Shown one piece after another: positions 18,514 through 27,984 of a DNA stretch of 64,000 nt (positions are counted from its first letter, which is position 1; every line of letters begins with the position of its first letter). Source of the stretch: Metabacillus crassostreae. GTDB taxonomy: Bacteria > Bacillota > Bacilli > Bacillales > Bacillaceae. The position numbers and the translations under genes were made by a program. The notes beneath the pieces were generated by a model, which searched no databases, had not been told where the DNA came from, and saw only the letters and a program-made list of their open reading frames with translations. The stretch lies in NCBI RefSeq assembly GCF_016908395.1, contig NZ_JAFBDU010000001.1, positions 434,001 to 498,000 on the forward strand, given 5' to 3'.

Positions 18514-19863
18514 ATGAGCGGAACTGCACATGAAAGCTTGAAACATCAATCAGTAAAAAAGGTATTTTATCAATATTTTTTCCCATCATTATTAGGAATG
18601 ATGTTAATGTCAGTAAACATTCTAATTGATGGAGTATTTGTTGGTAATGGTGTTGGCGCTGAGGCGCTTGCAGGAGTTAACCTTGCCATGCCAGTGTTTT
18701 CTTTAATTTTTTCGATTTCACTTTGGATCGGTATCGGTGGAGGAACGTTATATTCAATTTATAGTGGAGAGGAAAATGTCGTTAAAGCGCGAAGTGTATT
18801 TTCATTGGGGCTTGCCAGTGCTTTGGTGCCTTTATTAGTTATCGGAGTGTTCGGATATATAAACGTAGAGGCAATTGCGAATTTGCTTGGAGCAAATTCT
18901 GATACTCTTTTTCATACAGTTGAATATTTGAGGGTCCTTTTTTTGTTTGGTTGGCTAATGGCATTACAGCAACTTCTCAGTATCTTTGTTAGAAACGATG
19001 GTAGTCCTACCTTGTCAATGGTAGCTCTTGGTGTAACGGCTATCGTTAATATATGTCTGAACTATTATATGATTTTTATATTGGAGTTAGGTGTATATGG
19101 AGCAGCCCTTGCCACTGTGCTTGCAAGTATTGGGGGCTTACTTGTTCTTATGCTTCACTTTTTAAAGAAGCATTCAAATTTACGGAAGCTTTCCTTTCAG
19201 TGGTCCTGGAATATGCTCAGAGGTATTTTCTCAATTGGATTTCCTAGCTTTCTTGCAGAAGCGGGTACCCTTGTCTTTGTTGTAGGGTATAACTTGGCAA
19301 TTGTCGGTTTACTAGGTACAGAAGGAGTAGCGGCTTTTTCAGTCGTTAATTATTTACACGGCTTTATGTTTCTAACGTTTTTTGGCATTGAGTCAGCATT
19401 ACAACCAATGATCAGCTATTATCATGGTGCAAAAGAAAAAGGCCGTATCAAGGAAAGTGTACTAATTGGTGAAAAAGCAGCATTTATTCTTGGCGCAATT
19501 CTCCTTCTCATCGGTCTGGCTGCTGCACCTTTGCTTGTATCACTCTTTGGATTAGAATCAAATGATGTTCGTAATTTAGCTGTTGATGGAATTCGGTTAT
19601 TTTTCATTGGCTACCTTTTCCTAGGTTTTAATTTTGTTTATATGACTTATTTTCAATCCATCATGAATATTCGTCCTTCCATTATTATTATTCTATTAAG
19701 AAGCTTTGTTTTTATCTTATTCTTTTTATGGTTGTTGCCAAAATTTATTGGTATCGCAGGTGTTTGGCTTGCATTACCACTTGCAGAAATGCTTGTTGCT
19801 TTGCTGCTCGTTCTTTTCACTAGAAAACATGTACTTGAGCTAAAGCAGGTAAGAGGGTCTTAA
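18514..19863 (+). CDS. MATE-family multidrug efflux transporter
   Basis: 449 residues; ATG after AGGAGG. Twelve predicted membrane helices in two halves, opening with FFPSLLGMMLMSVNILIDGV, the usual MATE helix-1 pattern with VDG-type end. Exchanges drugs for sodium or protons at the membrane. The preceding MerR regulator suggests drug-induced expression. Confidence 0.92.
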   Translation: MSGTAHESLKHQSVKKVFYQYFFPSLLGMMLMSVNILIDGVFVGNGVGAEALAGVNLAMPVFSLIFSISLWIGIGGGTLYSIYSGEENVVKARSVFSLGLASALVPLLVIGVFGYINVEAIANLLGANSDTLFHTVEYLRVLFLFGWLMALQQLLSIFVRNDGSPTLSMVALGVTAIVNICLNYYMIFILELGVYGAALATVLASIGGLLVLMLHFLKKHSNLRKLSFQWSWNMLRGIFSIGFPSFLAEAGTLVFVVGYNLAIVGLLGTEGVAAFSVVNYLHGFMFLTFFGIESALQPMISYYHGAKEKGRIKESVLIGEKAAFILGAILLLIGLAAAPLLVSLFGLESNDVRNLAVDGIRLFFIGYLFLGFNFVYMTYFQSIMNIRPSIIIILLRSFVFILFFLWLLPKFIGIAGVWLALPLAEMLVALLLVLFTRKHVLELKQVRGS

Positions 19864-19913
19864 TAAATAGCTATTTAAGCTTAATAATTGTTGTCAAAAT
19901 GGATCATCGGTTG

Positions 19914-19966
19914 AAATAGCCAAGGTTATTGTATGTAAATGATGCAATAAACCTTGGCTATTTATT
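19914..19966. terminator. Strong terminator after MATE gene
   Basis: AAATAGCCAAGGTT (19914-19927) pairs exactly with AACCTTGGCTATTT (19949-19963); T tract follows. A U-rich exit is present on the plus strand. The rest of the 418-bp gap holds the promoter at 20099. Confidence 0.88.
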
Positions 19967-20098
19967 ATGATTTTATTTTCTTGATATCTAATCGACTAAC
20001 AAAAACAAATATTTTTAGTTACGTCTACTTCACATGAAGAAACTATTTGTGCTGTGAAACAAGAAAATTCGGGAAGTGACTGTCACCAATGGAAGCGA

Positions 20099-20127
20099 TT
20101 GACAATTATTTAATTCAAGCTTATAAA
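20099..20127 (+). promoter_or_regulatory. Sigma-A promoter, 150 bp upstream of GNAT gene
   Basis: TTGACA, 17-bp spacer, TATAAA. The resulting leader of roughly 145 nt before the acetyltransferase shows no further recognised element. Confidence 0.7.
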
Positions 20128-20281
20128 TATTTTAAGTGCTAAATATTAATATTTTTACAAGCTAGTGTTTTAAACCAAGATTTAGATAAAGGCCCTTAGA
20201 GAAAGTAACGCACTATTTGGAAGTAGTAAGAAAACTTCATTATGTTTCTATCGAAAAAAACAAAGAGAATGGAGCAAGAAA

Positions 20282-21160
20282 ATGAATTCACCTGAATTAG
20301 TTATAGGCTATCAAAATGATGATAAGCTTCGTTTTAGCTTAAATGAGTTAGCTACTAGTATTTTTGGCATTCAGTTTGAGGATTGGTACCAAATGGGATA
20401 TTGGGATCACCGATATGTTCCTCATTCCTATGTGGTAGATAACAAAGTGGTTGCTAATGTTTCAGTAAATCTTATTGATGTTATTGTTGAAGGAATAGAG
20501 AGGAAAGCTATTCAGCTAGGCACAGTGATGACTCATCCAGATTTTCGAAATAAAGGACTTTCAGCAAAAATCATGAGTGAGGTGCTATCTAGATATGAAG
20601 GAAAGTACGATTTTATGTACTTGTTTGCAAACAACACAGTTTTAGACTTTTATCCGAAATTTGGATTTGAAAGGTGCTATGAATCTATTTTTACTACGAA
20701 AGCAAAATCTAGAAACAGAAGCTATTCCATTACAAAATTAGATGGAAGTCTGAAGCAGGATAGAGAGTTTGTTCATACATATGCAAAGCAGAAAAAAACC
20801 TTGTCTAATCGATTTGCTACATTCAATGCTGATTCATTGTTCATGTTTTATTGTATAAATGTTTTTACTAATGATCTTTATTATATTAAAGAATTGGATG
20901 TAATTATTGCTGCAAAGTTCGAAGATAAGCAGCTTCATATTTTTGATTGTCTTAGCAAAGAGGAATGTTCTCTTATTGAAGTAGGAGAAGCTATGCTTGA
21001 AACAGAAGAGGGTACCATTATTTTTCACTTTACCCCAGAGCTTAATGAAGCCGATTATAGGATTGATGCTTATGAAGATGATGATGTATTGTTCGTCCTA
21101 TCTAAAACGGAGAATTCACTACCTTTACAATTTAAGCATCCTATCACTTCAAAAGCTTAG
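20282..21160 (+). CDS. GNAT acetyltransferase, Eis-like
   Basis: 292 residues; ATG after TGGAGC. The acetyl-CoA loop (VMTHPDFRNKGLSAKIMSEV, about residues 82-101) is of GNAT type, and a second beta-rich half follows, as in Eis/Acetyltransf_9 proteins that acetylate amines such as aminoglycosides or lysines. Substrate not predictable. Confidence 0.85.
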   Translation: MNSPELVIGYQNDDKLRFSLNELATSIFGIQFEDWYQMGYWDHRYVPHSYVVDNKVVANVSVNLIDVIVEGIERKAIQLGTVMTHPDFRNKGLSAKIMSEVLSRYEGKYDFMYLFANNTVLDFYPKFGFERCYESIFTTKAKSRNRSYSITKLDGSLKQDREFVHTYAKQKKTLSNRFATFNADSLFMFYCINVFTNDLYYIKELDVIIAAKFEDKQLHIFDCLSKEECSLIEVGEAMLETEEGTIIFHFTPELNEADYRIDAYEDDDVLFVLSKTENSLPLQFKHPITSKA

Positions 21161-21334
21161 GAGGAAATGATCCTAAAATTGTTGCGAAGCTACCAGCATG
21201 AAAATTTAAGGATATCAGCAAAAATCATGTTTCTTTTTACACATTTCTATCAGTTTTATTGTTGTAAGGTTGATTTAAGTATTTACGTGGCCATTGATAC
21301 TCTCTTAGTACGTAGTAAAACTCTGAAACTACCT

Positions 21335-21390
21335 TGAATCAATCAACTTTTACAATTATTCGATCAACTTTAGTATATAATCAATCAACT
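21335..21390. repeat. Second TTCAACTTT repeat cluster
   Basis: Three units (AATCAATCAACTTT, ATTATTCGATCAACTTT, ATAATCAATCAACT) immediately before the RimJ-like gene. Same motif as 15410-15505, so this is a dispersed repeat and not part of the coding region. Confidence 0.75.
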
Positions 21391-21411
21391 AAAAAGATGA
21401 AGGAGAAAATG

Positions 21412-21948
21412 ATGATGTTTCCTAGATTAAAGACTGAAAGATTAATACTTAGAGAGATCTCTAAATCTGATGCTAAAGCTATATATGCTTGCTTTTCAAA
21501 TGAACATGTAACTCGGTTTTACGGCCAAGAAACCTTCAATCATGTTGATGAAGCAATAAAATTAGTAGACCACTTCACAAAAAATTATCAGGAAAAAAGG
21601 GGAATTCGCTGGGGAATTGAAATACAAGGAAATGAAGAAATAATTGGTACAATAGGGTTTAATGCTTGGTCACCTAAACATAAGCGAGCAGAAGTAGGTT
21701 ATGAAATTCATCCGAATTATTGGAGAAAAGGTTATACATTAGAAGCTGTATTAAAAGTGATTCAATATGGGTTTAATGAATTAGAGCTTACTCGTATCGG
21801 AGCAGTTGTTTTTAAAGAAAATGAAGCATCCAATAAATTACTTCTTAAAGCTGGATTTCAAAACGAAGGAATTCTAAGAAATTACATGTATCAAAATGGC
21901 ATAGCACATGACACATTAGTTTATTCAATTCTTAATAGCAATCAATAA
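21412..21948 (+). CDS. RimJ/RimL-type GNAT acetyltransferase
   Basis: Opens MMFPRLKTERLILREI, the standard start of this class; AAGGAG lies just upstream. The longer frame from 21334 only translates the upstream repeat. Conserved acetyl-CoA region EVGYEIHPNYWRKGYTLEAV and NEASNKLLLKAGFQNEG. Probably N-acetylates protein or small-molecule amines. 178 residues, a usual length. Confidence 0.9.
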   Translation: MMFPRLKTERLILREISKSDAKAIYACFSNEHVTRFYGQETFNHVDEAIKLVDHFTKNYQEKRGIRWGIEIQGNEEIIGTIGFNAWSPKHKRAEVGYEIHPNYWRKGYTLEAVLKVIQYGFNELELTRIGAVVFKENEASNKLLLKAGFQNEGILRNYMYQNGIAHDTLVYSILNSNQ

Positions 21949-22082
21949 ACTTTTCTATTGAACCAGCAATATATGTGTATGTAAGCTGATATAATTATTT
22001 AACTAATATTTCCTGAATACAAGGAGGTAAAATCCATTATACATTGAATATTATGTATATAAAATGCATAGGAGGATTCGAT

Positions 22083-22429
22083 ATGAAATCAATTTCTAGT
22101 AAAATTGGTGGTGTTTTTGTTCCTGTTAGTTCTATTGAACATGCCCGTGACTGGTATTGTGATATTTTAGGATTATCAACAGAGGGTGAAATTTATTTTG
22201 ACCATATTTATGTTCTTCCATTAAATGGTCCGAATATTGTACTAGATAGCAAAATTTATGCACCAGAAAACGTCTATAAAGTACCTGCTTTTCAATTTTA
22301 TACTGAAGATATTGAGGAAGCATATGAATTTCTGAAAAAAAAAATGTAGAACTTCTAACAAATATAGAAAATGGTCATTGGTTTAATTTTAAGGATCCAG
22401 ATGGAAATGTATTGATGATGTGCAAATAA
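22083..22429 (+). pseudogene. VOC-family gene, frameshifted in a poly-A run
   Basis: ATG at 22083 after GGAGGATTC. The reading frame runs through IGGVFVPVSSIEHARDWYCD and then meets ATG TAG directly after ten A residues (22335-22344). With one more A the frame continues as NVELLTNIENGHWFNFKDPD to the TAA at 22429, giving a normal 115-residue glyoxalase-fold protein. Either a recent 1-nt loss, a phase-variable tract, or a sequence error. Confidence 0.85.
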
Positions 22430-22497
22430 AGAAGTAGGATGAAGAGTCCTTATTTAGATAAAGGGCTCTGTTTTTATCTTGAAGAATTATCATTTGC

Positions 22498-22518
22498 AAT
22501 TCGTAATGATTACGGTTA
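22498..22518. promoter_or_regulatory. Zur box upstream of rpmE2
   Basis: Core CGTAATGATTACG (22502-22514), matching the Bacillus Zur consensus with imperfect outer arms. It lies 36 bp before the L31 start, downstream of a TTGAAG -35-like hexamer at 22479. Confidence 0.88.
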
Positions 22519-22553
22519 TTATTAACAAGAAAAATAAATTTAGAGGTGATCAC

Positions 22554-22808
22554 ATGAAAAGGGGTATACATCCTGACTTTCGAAAAGTAGTATTTATGGA
22601 TACAAATAGCGGATTTAAGTTTTTAACAGGATCAACAAAAATGACGAATGAAACGATTGAGTGGGAAGATGGAAATTCCTATCCATTAATTAAAGTGGAA
22701 ATAAGCTCTGACACGCATCCATTTTATACAGGAGTTCAGAAGTTTACAGATAAAGGTGGAAGAGTAGATCGTTTTCTACAAAAATATAAAATGAAGGAAA
22801 ATAATTAA
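22554..22808 (+). CDS. rpmE2: Ribosomal protein L31 type B, zinc-independent
   Basis: 84 residues from the ATG at 22554, eight bases after [28 protein letters not shown] is the type B signature; the CxxC zinc-binding pairs of ordinary L31 are absent. Under zinc starvation this form displaces the zinc-containing L31 and frees the metal. The Zur box upstream fits that role. It stands 79 bp before rpsN2, which has its own Zur box. Confidence 0.97.
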   Translation: MKRGIHPDFRKVVFMDTNSGFKFLTGSTKMTNETIEWEDGNSYPLIKVEISSDTHPFYTGVQKFTDKGGRVDRFLQKYKMKENN

Positions 22809-22846
22809 TTAGTTGGTTTGCTTTTTTATGTAAATTAATACACTTT

Positions 22847-22867
22847 AAATCGTAATAATTACGTTTA
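22847..22867. promoter_or_regulatory. Zur box upstream of rpsN2
   Basis: AAAT then CGTAATAATTACG then TTTA; near-perfect match to the Zur consensus, 20 bp before the start codon. Confidence 0.92.
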
Positions 22868-22887
22868 AAGAAAAGGAGTTCTCTTAT

Positions 22888-23157
22888 ATGGCAAAGAAAT
22901 CAAAGGTTGTAAAGGAATTAAAGAGACAAAAGATGGTTGAGAAATATGCAGAAATTAGAAGTGAGTTAAAGGAAAAGGGAGATTACACAGCATTGAGTAA
23001 GCTGCCAAGGGATTCAGCACCTTCAAGACTTCATAACAGGTGTCAAGTAACAGGTCGACCAAGAGGCTATTTAAGAAAATTCGCCATGTCCCGAATTGCG
23101 TTTCGTGAATTGGCACATAAAGGTCAAATTCCAGGTGTGAAAAAATCGAGCTGGTAA
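22888..23157 (+). CDS. rpsN2: Ribosomal protein S14, zinc-independent paralog
   Basis: 89 residues; ATG after AAGGAG. The long S14 form: [20 protein letters not shown] keeps a single Cys where the short zinc form has four. It substitutes for zinc-S14 when zinc is short, as YhzA does in B. subtilis. Direct Zur control is indicated by the operator. Confidence 0.97.
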   Translation: MAKKSKVVKELKRQKMVEKYAEIRSELKEKGDYTALSKLPRDSAPSRLHNRCQVTGRPRGYLRKFAMSRIAFRELAHKGQIPGVKKSSW

Positions 23158-23171
23158 AGTACCAAATGAGG

Positions 23172-23210
23172 ACGTGAAGTGACCATATTGCTTCACGTTT
23201 CTTCTTTTGC
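23172..23210 (+). terminator. Terminator after rpsN2
   Basis: ACGTGAAG (23172-23179) pairs with CTTCACGT (23191-23198), then TTCTTCTTTT. Confidence 0.75.
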
Positions 23211-23237
23211 ATAAGGAAAAAAGGGGCAATTGAGTGT

Positions 23238-23594
23238 ATGAATGATAAACAAATGGAAATCTTTGCAAGAAGAATTATTAATTCTCTTTCTATTGAAAAA
23301 AGAAAGCTATATCAATTCATCGAGAATTTGGAAGATGAGTTAGCTCAACAATCAAGTACGAAAGAGCAGTTTTTAACACTGCTTAAAGAGCAATCTCCCC
23401 ATCATCAGGCTGCAGAGCACTTTAACATGACTATTGAAGAAACAGTAAATTTTATGCATAGTATAGAAGACGAAATAAATAATGAGTTAGATAAACAATT
23501 GGCAAGATACAAAATGATTGATTATACAAAAAGAGTACAAGAGATAAAGGGAGAACTAGCTAACAGGAAGCAGTATTTTCTTGTTATAATGTAA
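23238..23594 (+). CDS. Hypothetical 118-residue helical protein
   Basis: ATG after AAGGGGC. Mostly alpha-helical and acidic, with QAAEHFNMTIEETVNFMHSI in the middle reminiscent of the recognition part of an HTH (as in sigma-like small regulators). No membrane segment. A regulatory role is possible but not shown. Confidence 0.65.
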   Translation: MNDKQMEIFARRIINSLSIEKRKLYQFIENLEDELAQQSSTKEQFLTLLKEQSPHHQAAEHFNMTIEETVNFMHSIEDEINNELDKQLARYKMIDYTKRVQEIKGELANRKQYFLVIM

Positions 23595-23734
23595 TATATT
23601 ATTTATAATTTTTTACTCCTCTGTTTTACTTCCTTTCTTTACCGCTCCCATTGGATTTTATTAGTTGTCTGTTTCACCAAAGATATGAAACGAATATAGC
23701 TTTATTTCGTCTATTAAGAGAAGGAGGTATAGTT

Positions 23735-24097
23735 ATGAGTAAGATATCTTCATCCTTATTAATGATCATTTTCTTTTCTTTCATAATGGTGGGCTGTTCT
23801 ATGAATGACAACCGTCAAAATCACAATGATACAAATAGCTATATTAAAGTTAAGGAAGTCGCTTGGCATTTTGTTAAGTACAATGGTTGGGATGACATGG
23901 CAAAAGGAAATTGGCAAAGTGCAAAAGTAACAAAAGTCATTGCAAACAGTAACTATGAATTATTAGATAAAACTTTTGAAGGAAAAGATGGATTAGCTGT
24001 TTCTTTTGAAGATAAAGAAAATACCGTTGTAGGTACTCCAGTTATACTTATTGATAGTATGACGAAAAAAGTTATTGGCTATATGCCACATAACTAG
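23735..24097 (+). CDS. Small lipoprotein
   Basis: 120 residues; ATG at 23735 after AAGGAGGT. Lipobox MVGC (Cys near residue 21) directs lipidation. The remaining region (about 100 residues) is a small beta-rich domain with VKEVAWHFVKYNGWDD and a VVGTPVILIDSMTKKVIGY end. No family name recognised. Confidence 0.8.
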   Translation: MSKISSSLLMIIFFSFIMVGCSMNDNRQNHNDTNSYIKVKEVAWHFVKYNGWDDMAKGNWQSAKVTKVIANSNYELLDKTFEGKDGLAVSFEDKENTVVGTPVILIDSMTKKVIGYMPHN

Positions 24098-24140
24098 GGT
24101 TGTTTTAAAACATATTTAGCTAAGAAATGAGAGAAAAAGA

Positions 24141-24644
24141 ATGAGAGAGAAAAAAGTCCGGGGAATTAAACGTAAAATCAATAAACTGATAGAGCTTATT
24201 GAAGAAAACACAGTAGAATTTCCAAAATATTATGACAATGAATATAGAAATTTTCTATTACCTGTTTCACAAGAATTTATAAATTCGAATAAAACACCAA
24301 CGAAAGTTAAACGACAATGTATACAAACCTTGATAGATAGAGCTAAACATCTGAGTTACATAAAACCAATAGAGGAAGAAAAATATCGAGTAGTGGTTGC
24401 TATTTATTTACCTGATTTATGGAGATCAGAAATTATTGTATTTAAAGGGAAATCCTATTATCAAGATTTTTTTAATAGGAATGATAAACAAACATGGCTT
24501 CCACTTTCTAAAACGAGAAATATTGAAAAAGAATGGAGATTATCAGTTCCAGCTGATATGTCAATAGTAGGATATAGAGAAGAAATTACTGATGAAGATT
24601 ACCATTACAAGGGAGAAATCTGGTTTATTGGAGAATTAAACTAA
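24141..24644 (+). CDS. DUF3916 family protein
   Basis: 167 residues, weak ribosome binding site (GAGAGAAAAAGA). Basic N-terminal helix followed by FPKYYDNEYRNFLLPVSQEF and the VVVAIYLPDLWRSEIIVFKG strand region typical of DUF3916 as I know it. Cytosolic, function unknown. Confidence 0.75.
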   Translation: MREKKVRGIKRKINKLIELIEENTVEFPKYYDNEYRNFLLPVSQEFINSNKTPTKVKRQCIQTLIDRAKHLSYIKPIEEEKYRVVVAIYLPDLWRSEIIVFKGKSYYQDFFNRNDKQTWLPLSKTRNIEKEWRLSVPADMSIVGYREEITDEDYHYKGEIWFIGELN

Positions 24645-24764
24645 TTGATAAGGATATATTTTTAAATTGAAGTTTTCTCCCCCTAAAATTAATAAAATTA
24701 CTCATACTTACTCCTTCAATTGAGAAGCCTAAAGAAAAGGTCTAGAGATTGGAGGAGTTTTTAG

Positions 24765-25985
24765 TTGAACTTAGATGATGTGCTAGCTGCTAGGGAAAAG
24801 TTTAAAGGAATTGTTCATACAACTCCACTCGATTATTCACATACATTTAGTACAATTTCTCAAAATGAAGTGTATTTAAAGCTAGAAAATCTTCAAAAAA
24901 CAGGCTCCTTTAAGGTTAGAGGATCTTATAATAAGCTAAGCTCCTTGAGCAAAGAAGAATTAAATAAGGGAGTTGTTGCAGCATCAGCAGGAAATCATGC
25001 TCAAGGTGTTGCTTATTCTAGTAAAATGCTGGGAATCCCTTGTACGATTGTTATGCCAAAGGGAGCACCACTAAGTAAGGTGCTAGCAACAAAGCAGTAT
25101 GGTGCTGAAGTTATTTTAGAAGGAACTGTTTTTGATGAAGCTTTAGCTTTTGCATTAGAATATTGTGATCGGGTTGATGGTACATTTATTCATGCCTTTG
25201 ATGATCATGATGTGATTGTAGGACAAGGAACCGTAGGGGTCGAAATTGTCGAACAGTTACCAGATATCGATGCTATTGTTTGTCCTGTAGGTGGTGGGGG
25301 ACTAATTGCTGGAGTAGCGATGGCAGTCAAACAAGTGAATCCGAACATAGCAGTTTATGGAGTTCAAGCATCAGCATGTCCAAGTATGAAGCAATCTTTG
25401 CTGGAAAGAAAACCAGTGATGATTGAAGCAACCCCAACAATGGCAGATGGTATAGCTGTTAAAAAGCCAGGACAAAAAAACTTTGACATCATAAAAGAGT
25501 ATGTTGACGATATTGTATGTGTGGATGAAATGGAAATTGCCAGAACGATGCTAATGATATTAGAGAGAAGTAAGCTTTTAGTAGAAGGATCAGGAGCTAG
25601 CTCACTAGCAGCACTTCTATACAAAAAACTAAATTTGACTGGAAAGAAAGTAACAGCTATTTTAAGCGGTGGAAATGTGGATGTTCACTTTATTTCAAGA
25701 ATTATTGAAAGAGGTTTGGTTGAAGCTGGAAGGTTTGCTCACTTTTCGATGACATTAAAAGATAAACCAGGTGAGCTTGAAAAAGTATTAAGCTCTGTTA
25801 CGAATCTTGATGCTAATATTCAGGATGTAAATCTTCAGCATGTTGGTAGACATATCTACCCTGGATTTGCTCAGCTTGAGATTTCAGTTGAAACAAGGAA
25901 CAATGAACATATTGAAGAGCTACATAAAGTATTGAAAAACAAAGGATATAATATTCAACTGGTTGAGCGACTTTATGAACAATAG
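24765..25985 (+). CDS. ilvA: Threonine ammonia-lyase with C-terminal ACT-type domain
   Basis: 406 residues; TTG start after GGAGGAG. PLP enzyme converting threonine to 2-oxobutanoate, the first step to isoleucine. The PLP lysine lies in GSFKVRGSYNKL (about 47-58), with ASAGNHAQGVA and the glycine-rich CPVGGGGLIAG phosphate loop. Residues about 325-403 form a single ACT-like domain (FSMTLKDKPGELEKVL), as in the medium-length class. In B. subtilis ilvA lies near ypmP-ypmR; the next gene here is a YpmR-like hydrolase, which supports shared order. Confidence 0.93.
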   Translation: MNLDDVLAAREKFKGIVHTTPLDYSHTFSTISQNEVYLKLENLQKTGSFKVRGSYNKLSSLSKEELNKGVVAASAGNHAQGVAYSSKMLGIPCTIVMPKGAPLSKVLATKQYGAEVILEGTVFDEALAFALEYCDRVDGTFIHAFDDHDVIVGQGTVGVEIVEQLPDIDAIVCPVGGGGLIAGVAMAVKQVNPNIAVYGVQASACPSMKQSLLERKPVMIEATPTMADGIAVKKPGQKNFDIIKEYVDDIVCVDEMEIARTMLMILERSKLLVEGSGASSLAALLYKKLNLTGKKVTAILSGGNVDVHFISRIIERGLVEAGRFAHFSMTLKDKPGELEKVLSSVTNLDANIQDVNLQHVGRHIYPGFAQLEISVETRNNEHIEELHKVLKNKGYNIQLVERLYEQ

Positions 25986-26050
25986 GCAATTTAGATGTAA
26001 GAAAATGAAATAACAAAACACAAAATGATATGCTTTAAGAATTACCTAAA

Positions 26051-26080
26051 ACGTCAGCAAATATAAGCTGGCGTTTTTTT
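26051..26080 (+). terminator. Terminator after ilvA
   Basis: ACGTCAGC paired with GCTGGCGT (one G-T), followed by TTTTTTT. Confidence 0.92.
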
Positions 26081-26309
26081 GCACAAATCTGTTTACTTAG
26101 ATAACATAACAGCATATTCATGGTGCAAAATTCCATAAGCATTTGTTCTTTTTTATAGTACAATGAAAGATACAATATACATTGTTTGAAAATACTAAGA
26201 CTTAAAACAGTTGAAAAAATGTTCATGATTTTAGGATACTTGAATATATATCCTTGTTAAAAGAGGAAACTGTTTAAAAAGTACTATACATCGTTAGGCG
26301 TGGTTACAC

Positions 26310-27338
26310 ATGTGGAAACAAAAAAAGATTATGTTAATTGCTAGCTTGATTGTCGCTTGCTTTGTGGGGTACCTTTTCTTTCAAAACACAGATTCATCAA
26401 AAATTATAAATGTTGAAACATCAATTAAAAATGAAACATTAGATAAATCTACTAATGAAGAGAAGGATAGCCCTGAAGAAACAACGAGTATCACTAGTTC
26501 TGTAGAAGAAGTTGTTGAAAATACAGATCTTGAGAAAAAAAAACAAGTTGAGGTTGTTTCTGTTCAAGTTGTAGATGAAGAAGAGAAGAAAGCTGTAGAA
26601 GCTGGTACTGTTTCAGAAGGTATCAAGGAAAAAGTGAAGGGCGTAGTTGAAGGGGTCTTCAAATTATTCGAAAAGGATTTACAGGTTGTGGCAATTGGGG
26701 ACTCACTTACTCAAGGTGTTGGAGATGAAACGAAAAATGATGGTTATGTTGGGATCATACATAACACATTTGAAGTTAATAACATTAAGGTCGCTATAGA
26801 GAATTATGGTAAAAGAGGAAATCGCACAGATCAATTAGTAAAGCGTCTAGATAAAAAGAAAATTAAAGCATCAGTTGAAGAAGCAGATATTGTTTTAGTA
26901 ACAATAGGTGCTAATGACATTATGAAAATTGTTAAAAGTAATATTATGAACCTTCAAATGAAACCTTTTAGTGATGCTAAAATAGACTATATTGAAAGAT
27001 TAGACGTGATCTTTACTAAGATTCATAGCTTAAATCCAAATGCAAAGATTTATTTAATTGGTTTTTACAATCCCTTCGATCGATATTTTGGTGATATCGA
27101 GGAAATGCAAATGATAATTGACGATTGGAATAGCTCAGGACAAATTCTTACACAGCAATATGATTATGTAAATTACATTCCAATCGCAGATCTATTCGTA
27201 GATTCAGACATTGAACTATTATCTGAAGATCATTTTCATCCAAATTCAAGTGGGTATAACCTTATGGCCAAGCGGATTTTAGAAAATATAGAAGAAATTA
27301 GTGTGGTACGAGAAGAAATTAACGAAGATATTGAATAA
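26310..27338 (+). CDS. Membrane-anchored SGNH/GDSL hydrolase (YpmR-like)
   Basis: 342 residues. N-terminal membrane anchor (about 6-25), an acidic low-complexity linker (about 35-125), then an SGNH esterase domain with block I GDSLTQG (about 132), block III GANDI and block V DHFHPN. Likely an extracytoplasmic lipase or deacylase. Larger than B. subtilis YpmR because of the linker. Position downstream of ilvA matches the B. subtilis neighbourhood. Confidence 0.88.
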   Translation: MWKQKKIMLIASLIVACFVGYLFFQNTDSSKIINVETSIKNETLDKSTNEEKDSPEETTSITSSVEEVVENTDLEKKKQVEVVSVQVVDEEEKKAVEAGTVSEGIKEKVKGVVEGVFKLFEKDLQVVAIGDSLTQGVGDETKNDGYVGIIHNTFEVNNIKVAIENYGKRGNRTDQLVKRLDKKKIKASVEEADIVLVTIGANDIMKIVKSNIMNLQMKPFSDAKIDYIERLDVIFTKIHSLNPNAKIYLIGFYNPFDRYFGDIEEMQMIIDDWNSSGQILTQQYDYVNYIPIADLFVDSDIELLSEDHFHPNSSGYNLMAKRILENIEEISVVREEINEDIE

Positions 27339-27361
27339 CGTATATCAATTATAAAAATAGA

Positions 27362-27415
27362 AAACCACTCCATTGCTTACAATACATGTAAACGATGGAG
27401 TGGTTTGTTTTTGTC
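27362..27415 (+). terminator. Terminator after SGNH hydrolase gene
   Basis: AAACCACTCCATTG pairs with CGATGGAGTGGTTT, followed by GTTTTTG. Confidence 0.9.
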
Positions 27416-27531
27416 TTTTTCGACATGTATGGTAAAATATTGAAAATAGTATAATGTTATTTTAAAAGAATTCCTTTTAAGTTGTGATATTTGTATGAAT
27501 GAATTTACATTGTCTAATCGGAGGCTTCACG

Positions 27532-27855
27532 ATGAAGAAGATTGCGATAATTTTAACTGCTTTAAGTGTTCTACTAATTTCAGCTTGTGGAAATAAAGAT
27601 GAATTTGATGTGAAAGGTCATATTTTAGAAATAGAGGATTCAACAAGTATTGTTGTTGGAACTGGAAATGGAGATCCAACAGCAACCTATCCAGCATATA
27701 CTATTTTTGTACAAGAAAATACCTCGTTTTCAGGTGATGTTCACAAATTTTCAGATTTAAAAGTAGCACAACGTGTACAAATATCAATTGAAGGGGATAA
27801 GGTAATAGATAAGGTTGAAGGTGATATTGTAGCAACCGAAATTTTTGTAGACTGA
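27532..27855 (+). CDS. Small lipoprotein, DUF3221-like
   Basis: 107 residues; ATG at 27532 after CGGAGGC. Lipobox ISAC (Cys near residue 19). The mature part opens FDVKGHILEIEDSTSIVV and forms a small OB-like beta domain, similar to Bacillus DUF3221/YobA-type lipoproteins. Function unknown. Confidence 0.8.
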   Translation: MKKIAIILTALSVLLISACGNKDEFDVKGHILEIEDSTSIVVGTGNGDPTATYPAYTIFVQENTSFSGDVHKFSDLKVAQRVQISIEGDKVIDKVEGDIVATEIFVD

Positions 27856-27984
27856 TTGTTTTATATTTTTTCTATATAAAAGAGGTAAAACATAATCAAA
27901 TTAATTAATCAATCTACAAAGATGAATTAATCCAAAGTATTCTGAAATATTTATTAATTAGTTTAGTCGGAAAAATATGATCGA

